Part shown: piece by piece, positions 45,629-55,247 of the stretch
Layout of the letters: the number at the start of each line of letters is the position of its first letter
How positions within the stretch are numbered: the first letter of the stretch is position 1
Assembly (NCBI RefSeq): GCF_030272615.1
Contig: NC_081409.1
Span: forward strand, 209,667,190 to 209,731,189
DNA from: Cryptomeria japonica
Lineage: Eukaryota > Streptophyta > Pinopsida > Cupressales > Cupressaceae
DNA length: 64,000 bases
Direction of reading: 5' to 3'
Position numbers and translations under genes: made by a program
The notes under the pieces: generated by a model
The model's database searches: none
What the model was told of the DNA's origin: nothing
Seen by the model: the letters and a program-made list of their open reading frames with translations, nothing else

Positions 45629-46850
45629 TGTTGGCCATTTGGTGGAGTTGATTATGTGTTGCACTAATCGTTTGTCATTGATGCCAACACTAGCTGTTTG
45701 GATGCTTTACTTACCCTTCTAGTCCCAGTAGGATGAGTGGTTTCTGGTTAATTTGGATCCGGCATGATCTGGTAGGCTCCAGTATAGTTTGGTAATGGAA
45801 TTGGCTTGTTCATGATTCTCATGCTCATATTTGGTCAGTTGGTTTTGGTCTAGTGATCGGATGTTATCCTGCTTGCCTAGAAGCTTAGTTTCTGGTTCCG
45901 GCGAGGGTTTCATCGACAGAGCTTTTGGTGAAGATCTTTGATGAATTGCATAAGTGGTATTGGTGTAGCTTCTGGTGGAGTTTCAGGATGTTGTTGGTGA
46001 TCATGTTTGAGACTTGGCAGATGGAGATCATTGATGTAGCGTATGGACCTATATTGGGTCCCGGTTGATCTAAGTTATGGACCAACTTTAATGTAACATA
46101 TGGATTGGACCTATTGATGTATTTCCAAGATGTCTTATGTGTTGGATATTATTTGTTTGGTATATGGTCGACATGGTTTGTAATTTTGTAATCAGTTTAT
46201 TGTTTGGTGGTCGACCTAATTATTTATGGTCGAGGGTTTGTATATAAAGATGTAAGATCTCATTGTAGATCATCATGGTTATGTTAGAGGTCATGGTCAA
46301 GGAATGTAATGTGCGAATAATGTAATATCATTTAGGAATAGGAGTTGGTTGACCATTGGAGATCGAATTGGGTTTATGTAAGAGGATTTAGTCCTCTAGT
46401 ATTGAGATTAACCAGAATTGTACTCAGGCATAGGAGATGCTCTCTTTTACAGTTCAACACTTCTCCGAATTGTATTCTATATTTATATGTAGTCAGTGAG
46501 GCTCCTTTTGTGATGAACAGTGTGCTCTAGGTTGTTGGCATTTCTGCAAGTGCAGGCCCCTCAATTGTAATTCACATACTTACTGCAGAAGTATTATCTA
46601 ACTATGGGTAGAATTCTCACCATAGTTTTTCCCTTTACTAGGTTTTCCACGTACAAATCTTGGTGTTATGTGGATGGCTTTTATTCTGCAATTATTGTTT
46701 ATGCTTAATTGGTTTAACTACTATTTCGGTATTAATGTTTTGAATTTTGGTATTAAAGTTTAAATTCCTAATGGTTTCGATAATTTGTGACAATTGATTC
46801 ACCCCCCCCTCCCCTCTCAATTGTCTTTCGGTTATTTGAACTATCTAACA
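45629..46850 (+). repeat. Solo LTR (plus) nested in the minus solo LTR
   Basis: TGTTGGCCATTTGG to CTATCTAACA, 1222 bp, with an exact 5-bp duplication AAAAC at 45624-45628 and 46851-46855. It holds the motif TGTCATTGATGCCA at 45673-45686, a TATATAAAG box at 46241-46249 and the C-rich tract at 46801-46815. It is the youngest event of this nest. Confidence 0.92.
46241..46249 (+). promoter_or_regulatory. Probable TATA box of the solo LTR
   Basis: TATATAAAG followed by ATGTAAGATCTCATT, the same text that follows the C1 box. It lies about 610 bp into the LTR. Confidence 0.5.
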
Positions 46851-47955
46851 AAAACAATAACGATTTAAACACAAACCAGTAAAAATAATTAACCAGTTTA
46901 CTTAAAACTATGCATGCAATCCAAAGTGTTATAAAAGAATCCACAAGAAGTAAAACATCCACCATAACACAACTGTTTATATGTGGAAAAGCCAACTAGT
47001 AAAAACCACGATGAGATGGGACTCACGAGTTAACTATCTGTAGAAATAGGTAACTGACCGATTTAAGTCTACAAAGTGCTCTGCTAGGAGTGAATCTTGT
47101 TAAAGATCCCAAACCCCTGTTAGGAGCTATGCCCGGTTAAAGGTAGTATCCTATTAGGGGTAACCTTAGTAGAGGATTTAAAACCCAAACTAATGGATCA
47201 CCTGATTAGAGGATTTGTACAATGAATCTTGTTAGAGCTTACCCAATTAAGGGATTTAACTGTTATAGTGATTAGAAAACAATAGGTGGTATGATCTAAA
47301 AATAACACATCTTGCTTGTATAGATCCTCTTCTACTCACTCAATACTGCATCACCAACATACTATGCAATTCACATCAACTCGAACTCATAACATCACTT
47401 GTATCTTGCGTCATCAAAATAATTCATCACAATATTTTATAGACATTAGATTTCATGTCGGCCTCGAGAACCTCATCACAATTTCCTAGGTTCAATGTAG
47501 CTGGACAATCTTTCATAACAAATCACAGATTATAGCCAAATCTATCAGTTAGAGATAACTCATCATGACCGGTGATAAATCATCACACAATCAGTGAAAC
47601 CGATTGGAACACCGATATCGGTTGAGTGTTAACCGCTTCCAACTCATAGACCGATTGTCCTCCATTTGCCTCCTTGTTGATCTCCACAGTATCTCCAAAC
47701 TAGTGTCAGTGAAAATGAACAAAACCAATCGTCATTCCTACATATATCGGTTGTCTACATATACCGGTTAGACACTTTCAAACCAGTTGGACTTCTCTAT
47801 ACAAATGATACCGGTTTGCAATACTAAGACTTAGGAGTAGTACCGGTTTGTCTTAACCAAGATGACTATGACAATGTGAACATATGTGTGTGTATATGTG
47901 CCATCAATGACAACACATAAAGTCATCCATTACAAAAATCATCATCAAGCCAACA

Positions 47956-47960
47956 TAAAG
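47956..47960. other. Target duplication TAAAG, right copy
   Basis: Second copy of the 5-bp duplication. C3 integrase coding sequence continues directly after it. Confidence 0.85.
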
Positions 47961-48531
47961 GTGATATTGGTAAGACTCCTTATGGATTATGGTTTGGTCA
48001 TACTCCTACTGTTAGATATTTCAGATTTTTTGGAAGCAAATGTTACATTAGAAGAGATGATGCATTAGGAAAGTTTGATCCTAGAACTGATGAAGGAATA
48101 TTTTTGGGTTATTCTACTAAGAGAAAAAAATATAGATGTTATACCAAAAGATTGAATAGGGTAATGGAAAGCATAAATGTCAAAGTAGATGAACATGCTA
48201 GTAATCAGATTAGATCATTTGATTATGGACCAGAAGATGAATTTATCAGTTCAAAATAGTGATCCAGTGACACCAGTAACATCAAAAAAAAATTCAACAG
48301 TGACAGAGGAACAACATAATGAGTCAACAAATCAATAAAATTGAAAGACTTCCAAGTATTTCAAGCTAAATCATTTTGAAGATCAAATTATTGGAGATAA
48401 AAGGAATGGTGTGATGACTAGGAGAAGGTTAGCTACTAAAGATGTATGTTTAATTTCTCAAATTGAACCGAAATCATTTATTGAAGAAAGTAAGGATGAA
48501 AATTGGATAAAAGCAATGGAAGAGGAACTAG
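47961..48531 (+). pseudogene. pol: C3 integrase C-terminal part and RT beginning
   Basis: Integrase C-terminus with FRFFGSKCYIRRDDALGKFD (one stop and frame changes), then a linker. The RT start is [20 protein letters not shown] and ENWIKAMEEELDQ. The RT breaks off at about 48531 after this N-terminal helix, and the whole catalytic part is missing. Confidence 0.83.
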
Positions 48532-49030
48532 ATCAAAACTTTGGGGATTGTTGCATGGTGTGCGCCCTTGGTTTCCTTGTGTTGTGCACAACAGTGCTTG
48601 GGTTTGTGACATGGTATGCATTATTTCTTGGGAAGAAGTTGGTTTCATGGCTTAGTAAGAAACAATCATGCACTTCATTGTCTACAGCTGAAACAAAATA
48701 TGTTGTAGCTGCTACCAACTGTACTTAGATTTTATGGATGAAACAAATGTTAAAGGATATAAGGGTAAGTTATGATGAGCCTATTTTTATTCACTATGAT
48801 AATAATGTTGATATTGATATGTCAAAGAATCTGATATTTCATTCCAAATCAAAACACATTTCTATAAGGTATAATTTCTTGAAGGAAAAGGTTGAAGCAA
48901 AGGAGGTTAGATTGTTTCATGTGCCTACTAAGGAACAAATTGCAGGTATTCTAACGAAACCATTGCCTAAAGACACTTTTGAATATCTCAAAGATCAGTT
49001 GGGGGTTACTAGCCCTCCAAAAGAGACTTA
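48532..49030 (+). pseudogene. pol: C3 RNase H relic behind a deletion with filler
   Basis: About 80 bp of unrelated filler (48532-48620) joins the RT start to RNase H at ALFLGKKLVSWLSKKQSCTS. RNase H then continues with a stop and a frameshift to HSKSKHISIRYNFLKEKVEA and PLPKDTFEYLKDQLGV, ending at 49029-49031. The missing part includes the YVDD box and is roughly 1 kb by comparison with C1. The filler suggests end-joining repair. Confidence 0.8.
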
Positions 49031-49031
49031 G

Positions 49032-49300
49032 AGATGGAAGAATGCATCAATCCGGTGAGCTTATCATACATACTTTTCTGATATGGGTTGGTGAAGATGG
49101 TGATACTACTCAGGGGGAGTAGTCAGTTGTTTGGTTTAGTACTCTTGGTTTAGCATCTGCCCTTTGTCGTTGATGTCAAAGGGGGAGAAGGTATTCATGT
49201 GAAAAACTGCTAGATCTTTTGATGGTGTTTTTAGGTCAGTCTTTTCTCTTTGGGAGATTGTTGGCATTCCTTGGAACTTGGATGTCTTTCACATTGGTGC
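49032..49300 (+). other. C3 3' region and stub of 3' LTR
   Basis: Purine tracts CTCAGGGGGAGTAG (49109) and GTCAAAGGGGGAGAAGG (49174) are followed by CTTTGGGAGATTG and an LTR start TGTTGGCATTCCTTGG at 49259. LTR identity ends within about 40 bp, so the 3' LTR has been lost to a deletion or a later insertion. Confidence 0.65.
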
Positions 49301-49645
49301 ATTGTGTGCATTAGGTACATTCATCATATCAAATTGAGTTGGTGTATTTTCATCATTTTATTGATCATTCATTGAGGTCTCTTCTTCAATTGCATTAGGT
49401 TCATTCGATAAATCAAATATTGTTGGTGCATCTTTATCATTTGTTTGATTATTGATTGTGATTTCTTCTTCAATTGCATTAGGTTCATTTGGTACATCTA
49501 ATTAAGATGGTGTGGATGACATACCTTCTTGTCCCATTGTTCTTAGTTCACATAATTTCTTCATACATTGCCTTTGTCTTTCCTTTTCAGCCTCTCATTG
49601 TTCGATTGTTCCTCACTTGTTCTTTCCCATCATTAATAACGCTTT
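49300..49645 (-). pseudogene. N-terminal coding relic with a repeated acidic motif
   Basis: Read on the minus strand from about 49640: a basic start, then EEQSNNE, then (after a one-base shift) AEKERQRQCMKKLCELRTMG. After one stop, LDVPNEPNAIEEEITINNQT and DLSNEPNAIEEETSMNDQ follow, and a last weak unit (FDMMNVPNAHNA). The unit PNAIEEE with its surroundings is repeated every ~35-40 codons. I do not recognise the family. A charged N-terminus with acidic repeats would suit the DNA-binding end of a transposase, but no link to the gene at 30690-33375 can be shown. Confidence 0.4.
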
Positions 49646-49980
49646 TCCTTAATAGAATCATTTTGCATTAATTAGAACAACAATTCAATCATTTGAAATC
49701 ACACAAAACAAAATTTCCCTTACTTTGACTTATAAAACTATCACAGAATCGTAGTATCAGTTGTAGTGGGGCCTTCAACGACTTCTAAAACTCCTTTTGC
49801 GGTCGTTTAGGTCATTGACCAAATTAAAATATGTGCAAGAAATGCATATGGGTTATGTTTAGTTAACTTGTATGCGTAATTAGTCCCTAAAAATATGCCA
49901 ATAGAGCAACGCTCATAATTCCCATAACCCGTACATGCTTTTTATGTTGAAAAACCCGTACACACTTTTTATGTTAAACA
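49646..49980. other. Intergenic sequence
   Basis: No ORF supported. A short direct repeat of the form CCCGTACAYRCTTTTTATGTT occurs at about 49929 and 49957. Confidence 0.5.
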
Positions 49981-49982
49981 CT

Positions 49983-50257
49983 ACAGCCCCGCAAGGCTAT
50001 GGGCCCCCCTCCCCATATCCCTTGTGGGAGTGTTGTAACCACCGCACTCCCACAAGGGATTTGGGGAGGGGGGCTCAGAGCCCTGCAGGGCTGCGGGCTG
50101 GCCCTTAGCCTTGCAGGGATGCGACAAGCACCTCGTAGTCTCGTAGGGTTGTGGGCCCCCATCCCTAAATTCCTTGCGGGAGTGGGATGGTTACAACACT
50201 CCTACAAGGGATTTGGGGAGGGGGGCCCTCAGCCTTGCAGGGCTGTGGGGTCCTTGT
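49983..50257. repeat. GC-rich repeat of inverted and direct copies
   Basis: A GC-rich island in AT-rich surroundings. CCCCTCCCCATATCCCTTGTGGGAGTG (50007-50033) is followed by its near inverse CACTCCCACAAGGGATTTGGGGAGGGG (50045-50071). A second diverged pair lies at about 50158-50225. Phrases of the type AGCCTTGCAGGGCTGTGGG recur at about 50079, 50107 and 50230. Each half could form a long hairpin. Confidence 0.7.
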
Positions 50258-50385
50258 CCCCCCATTTTTAAAAAATAAAATTAAATAAAAATTAAAAATA
50301 ATATAAATAAAGTAAAATAAAAATTAATATAAAATAAATAATTTAAATAAAAATAATATAAAATTAAAATAATTAAAATAATATA

Positions 50386-50389
<4 letters not shown>
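50258..50389. repeat. A/T-only low-complexity stretch
   Basis: Repeated AAATAATATAAAATTAAAAT-type sequence with almost no G or C, directly in front of the GA microsatellite. Confidence 0.7.

Positions 50390-50481
<92 letters not shown>
50390..50481 (+). repeat. (GA)n microsatellite, about 45 perfect units
   Basis: An uninterrupted GA run that ends exactly where the C5 LTR begins (GTTGGCAATTG). Long perfect dinucleotide runs are unstable, so this is probably a recent expansion. Confidence 0.95.
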
Positions 50482-50483
<2 letters not shown>

Positions 50484-51404
50484 GGCAATTGACACTCAAT
50501 TGGTTGGTTTCACTATGTTGTCATTGATGGAAACATGGCAATTTATTCCAACTTCATGTATTGGGTTAGTTGTGTATTGGTAGGCACTTCACCAGCACTA
50601 GAACCGACAGGCTGAAAGGAATTCTTTGGTTACCGGCAATGCAGGCCGACATGGTTTAGAATCTGGTTATCAGTATTGGAGGCCGACATCTTTTGGATCC
50701 GGCATCGGCAATTATTTTTGATATTTATATCTAGTTGACATGTATATTGATATTGTAATTATCTTTGTGAGCCAACATAAGGCATGATGAATTTTAAAGG
50801 GTATATAGGCAGCTGGTTAGATCATTTTTATAGATGAAGAATATGATATGTAATGGATTGATAGGAGAATAGGATGATGTTATGTAATGTGAAACATATG
50901 AGAGAGATCATGTACGTGAGGATATTTATGTAAGGGGTATTCCGGTAAAGGGTTTAGGGTTTTAGACCAAAACAGATAGAGCTTAACCAGAACTGTATTT
51001 AGGCATAGAAGATGTATCTTTGCAGTTCAATCATTTCTCCAGATTGTAGTCTGGACTTGTATGTAGTCAGTGAGGCTCCTTTTGTGATTGAGTAGTGTGC
51101 TCTAGGTTGTAAGCCTTCCTGCAAGTGCAAGCCCCTATATTTTGTAATATCTCTTCATATGGTCCGTGAATTGATATTGTGGGTCACAAATCCCACCGTG
51201 GTTTTTCCTCTTTGAGGTTTTCCATGTATAATTATGTGTGTTATGGTATCCATTTATGTGATTGGCTTATTGGTTGCTTTACTTCTTTCAATTATATATG
51301 TACCAGTATACCGGTTGGTGTATGCATATTTTAATAAGGTTAAAATTGATCATTCTAGTAGAACACTAATTCACCCCCCCTCTCAGTGTTCTCAAATTCC
51401 AACA
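50482..51404 (+). repeat. C5 5' LTR
   Basis: Begins TTGGCAATTGACAC (the leading TG lost or merged with the GA run) and ends CTCAAATTCCAACA. It contains TGTCATTGATGGAA at 50519-50532, a TATATA box near 50812 and TTCACCCCCCCTCTCAG near 51370. Followed two bases later by a primer-binding site. Confidence 0.82.
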
Positions 51405-51406
51405 AT

Positions 51407-51418
51407 TGGTATAAGAGC
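51407..51418 (+). other. C5 primer-binding site
   Basis: TGGTATAAGAGC, one mismatch (C to A) to the standard initiator tRNA-Met site. Confidence 0.8.
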
Positions 51419-51477
51419 CTTGTGCCTCAGAGGAAGTTTAACAGCTTGAGGAAGATCGTGAATCCAGAATCCATAGA

Positions 51478-52437
51478 TATGGGTTTGGAAAAGCAACTTG
51501 AGATGGCACTTGAAGATTATGATGCTTAAAGGATGAAAAACTTAAAGGTACAAGATGAATTGAATTCTGCTAAGGAATTCATTCTTGTCCTACAGGAGAA
51601 GCTATCATCTGTTCAAGCTAGGAGGAAGGAACTTTTACAAAATCGTGATGATGAAGAGAAATGAGAACAAAATTAGCTATCATCTGTTCAAGCTGAGTTA
51701 GGAGAACATGGTCATGAGAAATGAAATGCAAGCTATAACTATGAGAATGTCTAAGGAGATTGAAGACCAAAAGAAAAAGGAAGAAAATCTTGTTGTATCT
51801 CTGAAGAACAAATTTGAAGAATGTGGTAGGTTGGTTCATGAGAATGATATGTTGAGAAAAGATTTAGTACAATCCCAGAGTAATGAACAAGATCTTGAGA
51901 GACAAATGATAATTTTAAGAGATGATCTAACTATTGAAAGTGATTATAAAGAAAAATTCAAGATTAGTTCAGCACAACTAGATGAGTTATTGAAGAGACA
52001 AAGGTAGAATGATGATTCCAGTTGACTTGGATTTGAACAAGGACAGAGTTCTGATACTGCAAATGAAGATCAAAATCATAAGGCACCGATAAGGTAGTTT
52101 AATGCTTATAAATTTAATGGTAGATGTTTTATTTGTAATAAATTTGGTCACATGGCTAGGCAATATAGAAACAGAGCAAATCAGAACCCTGATTCTGCTC
52201 TCAGTAAATGTCCTAAAAGTAAAAAGTATGGTCATAAAACAAATAATTGCAGAATGAATGTTAAGTTTTATGCATGTGGAGAATTTGGATATATGGCTAA
52301 TCAGTGCAGGTCAAGCAATTATACCAGTTTTAGCAAAGAAATTCAAAAGAACAATGTTACATGTTATGCATATAATGAGGTTGGACATATTGCTAAATTT
52401 TGTAGAAGCATAAATCCACCAGTTAGTAATGGAGGAT
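51478..52437 (+). pseudogene. gag: C5 gag relic: coiled coil plus four zinc-knuckle positions
   Basis: Starts MGLEKQLEMALEDYDA and continues as a Glu/Lys/Gln-rich coiled coil, with stops and frameshifts, through ENLVVSLKNKFEECGRLVHE to about 52007. A short duplication of ATCATCTGTTCAAGCT occurs at 51605 and 51680. Zinc knuckles follow: CFICNKFGHMARQY, CPKSKKYGHKTNNC, ACGEFGYMANQC and CYAYNEVGHIAKFC between about 52128 and 52415. Each has lost at least one ligand. No copia gag core (UBN2) is visible, so the N-terminal part may have been replaced by the coiled coil. Confidence 0.75.
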
Positions 52438-52947
52438 AAAATAAGAAAGGTAAAGAAAAGGTTAATGAAATCCAACAAGATCATACCTAGAGATAGGTCA
52501 GGAATTCTAAAGAAAAATCTGCAAATGGTATTTCTCTAGTTACTTATCCAATAGAGGAGGTTGTTCCTGCACCAACAGGAAGCTCAACTAGTAACTAAGG
52601 CAGATTCCTTAGGGGTAGGAAAAATTTATGAAGATGTTGCATATGCCCCAGGAATAGGTTTTGGAAGATGTTCCAGACATTGGAGATGTTTATCTAGAAT
52701 GGAGATGTTTAATATAGATCCGGTATCTTCCACCGGAAGTCATTGATGTCAATGAAAGATTAGGATTTTTTTTGGAGGATAAAAGGTTGAATCTACTTAT
52801 TTTTTATCACCTTGCATTCAGAGCAATTTAGAATGATTAAGTGTGATTCAGTGTGATTAGATATCTTATTGAGAGATTTCACCAGCGATTGGAAGAGGTC
52901 TTTAGGGTTTTTCACTGGAAGTGATTCACAGGTATTTATCTTGAATC
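52438..52947 (+). other. C5 spacer between gag and the long ORF
   Basis: About 0.5 kb with stops in all frames and short coding-like pieces. It may be the decayed end of gag or an untranslated spacer. Confidence 0.45.
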
Positions 52948-55247
52948 ATGAAAGAGGGAACATCATTTGTACCTATCTTTGTTGCAAATCTGACTATAGT
53001 TGAGGGCAAGGATCATCCCAGACTGATTTTCAAGCAATATCCACATGTCGCTACCCTGGACAATTCAGTTGGCACTTTTTCCCTTCTCTCAGAAGGAGTC
53101 ATGTATTTTGAAGATGTGAGAACCTACATTCACTATCATATTGAGGATTTGGGAACGACTGATATCAAGAGCATGCACATGAATGAGTTAATGGGAGATC
53201 CTGGAAAGATTAAACCTGAATACTAGCATATTATTGATTTAAGGTTTACCGACATTCTGGATATTCTGGAATTCGAAGATGGAATTGTTAAGTATGTTTT
53301 GAGCAGAGTACATGGAGAGTTTATCTGGTTGGATAGACAATATAAGATTACAGAGGAGGCCATCAGGGAAATCACTAGTTTACCACAGGTTGGACAACAT
53401 CTGGAGAATAAAATTTCAAATGATCAGGTTAACAAGATTACCAGTGCAACATCAGATAGGCAGTCAATGAGAATCAATACTATCACTGATACAGACATCA
53501 GATTTAGAAGCATGGTCATCGATTACAAGGTAACACAATCAAACCGACTGAATTCTATTTCTAGCTCCTGCATTTATGCAGCTTATAAAATGATGAGGGA
53601 GAATGAGAAGATAGATCTATGTGGTTGGATGTTGGATGAATTGTTGATAAACCTAAGAAAGATTAAAGAAGAAAAGAAGGGGACTTTTCGATATAGTAAC
53701 CTAATTATCTATTTAATGCTATTTTTCATCAATGAGACTCCTAGTTTTGGGAGGAGACAATGGGCATTTGATATCCCAGTAGGGAGGCAATTGAAACAAT
53801 CTATTGCTACATTGGGTAGTCAAAGAGATGAAAAAGTGGTGATATTTTAAAGCATTTCAAAAAGCTATTAATTATAGGATGAGGGTTCCAAAGCACATTG
53901 TTGAGAAATACTCAACCGATGTATGCTTCATGGTTAAGAAAGAAGAAACACTCATGGAAGTAGTCAAATCTCAGAAGATCTGGATTGAAGAGATGGTTAT
54001 GAATTTGATACATAGATCCTTGATGCTTATGCACAACTATTAATTGATGCACCGCTAGATGAAACTATAAAAACCTTCAACATTACTCAGCAGAATACCC
54101 AAGAGGTTGAAATTGAGTTAAACCAGAAGAAGAGGGAGAAGCAGGAAGGAAAGACAAGTAAGTTTGTTGAAAAAGTTTCATAGGACATGAAAGAATTGAT
54201 TGATGTTGTCTCAGAGAAAGGCAGGAAGAGAAAAGAACCAGAAATATTCATCGCACCCATTGCAGAAGAGTCTACATCTGAAGATGGCACACCCTTGGCA
54301 TTCAAAAGGGTAATAAGGAAGAAAATTGAAGAAGCTACAATAGAGGCTAAGAAGAAACTGGTTATAAAAGTTACTATCAGGGTACTAGCACAGAAGAAAG
54401 CACCAAAAGAAACACTTTCAGCCCCATCCAGTACTGGAAGAAGGAAGAAGAAGGATGACATTGATCTGGCAATTGAATCTGGTAATGTAACTATCATTCC
54501 ACCAAAGACTTGTGCAGAGTTAGTTGATGAGATTACTAAAGATGGTATGTTAAAGAATGTATATTTTTATTATGAACATTTAGAAAATGATGAACAAAGA
54601 GAAGTAGAGGAAGCAATTTTTTTATATTTGGATATTTATAAGAAAGCCTTGATAGAAATTCAAAACTGAATACCAGCAGAATTGTATGATATGTTATATG
54701 CTAGAAGACTATCAGCAATGTAAGAGGACAAGCATATACATATACAAGAGTTGTTATCTATTTGTGTTTCTATTGCTCTAGAGGAGATGGATAAGACACT
54801 TGAGGTTGCAGATAGGAAAATTTTTAACAACAATCATAGAATAATAAGACTTATCTTAGGTAAGGTAAATGAGATAATCAAGGAGACCCACAAGGCATGG
54901 GTTAAGTTATTTGAAGAGAACCGTGGTTTTTATACTTCACCGGAATCTAAGATAGATACTACAGACATCCCGGTTGAAGGAAAAGGAAAGGGTATTATGG
55001 GTACTTCACCCTCAATTTTGAAAAACATTAAGATAGTGGAAATTAAGCCCCCGGTAGATACAAATATACAGAAAAATGTTGAGATACTGGAAAATACAAA
55101 GAGTGTAAAGGTTTATAATGTACAAGATACTAATGTTGAGGACAACAGTCCTCCAGATACAGATGTACAGGATGAGGCTACAGTTCATAGGGAGGAACCG
55201 ACAGTTACTGAGACTGAACCTATTGGTATTATGGATGACTTCATCAT
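52948..55247 (+). pseudogene. C5 long ORF of unknown function (about 765 codons), decayed
   Basis: One frame from MKEGTSFVPIFVANLTIVEG to the LTR boundary can be followed with about five in-frame stops (near 53224, 54010, 54182, 54667 and 54721) and a compensating pair of frameshifts between 53840 and 53990. Recognisable stretches are VKYVLSRVHGEFIWLDRQYK, EEAIREITSLPQVGQHLENK, RLNSISSSCIYAAYKMMREN, KGTFRYSNLIIYLMLFFINE and FGRRQWAFDIPVGRQLKQ. A Lys-rich linker and a helical acidic C-terminal part (ENDEQREVEEAIFLYLDIYK) follow. The pattern of a globular domain plus charged tail somewhat resembles plant-mobile-domain-type proteins, but I see no diagnostic motif. It is not gag or pol. The end is probably missing. 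Confidence 0.6.

Larger units (their letters stand above)
45577..47955 (-). repeat. Solo LTR (minus) in the C3 integrase, split by another solo LTR
   Basis: On the plus strand it runs from TGATAGACTTATTAAGCACT to AAGCCAACA and is bordered by TAAAG on both sides. No internal retroelement sequence remains, so it is a solo LTR left by LTR-LTR recombination. Without the nested LTR it is about 1.15 kb. The motif TGTCATTGATGGCA (minus) lies at 47899-47912 near its U3 start. Confidence 0.87.
42948..49300 (+). mobile_element. C3: copia element with deleted RT and two nested solo LTRs
   Basis: Consists of the right part of a 5' LTR (42948-43388, with its left part at 38660-38710), primer-binding site, gag, protease, integrase (split by 45577-47955), the RT beginning, a deletion, RNase H, and a short stub of 3' LTR at 49259. 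It is closely related to C1 in its proteins. No target duplication can be given because both LTRs are incomplete. Confidence 0.85.
50482..55247 (+). mobile_element. C5: copia-like non-autonomous element with a long non-pol ORF
   Basis: LTR, primer-binding site and gag are of copia type. After gag there is no protease, integrase, RT or RNase H motif. Instead a single unrelated reading frame of about 765 codons follows. A matching 3' LTR is missing: the LTR piece at 55248 belongs to the C1 family and is not preceded by a polypurine tract. The element is thus truncated at its 3' end or chimeric. Confidence 0.65.

Noticed and set aside
49999-50271. 90-codon Gly/Pro-rich ORF in the GC-rich island
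   Set aside because: The frame follows the palindromic repeat. GC-rich repeats give long open frames by chance on both strands (62 codons on the minus strand).
50281-50499. A 72-codon ORF with a long Ser-Leu repeat on the minus strand
   Set aside because: It is a translation of the (GA)n microsatellite and carries no gene evidence.
54087-54497. 136-codon minus-strand ORF with membrane-like segments
   Set aside because: Antisense shadow of the Lys-rich part of the C5 long ORF.
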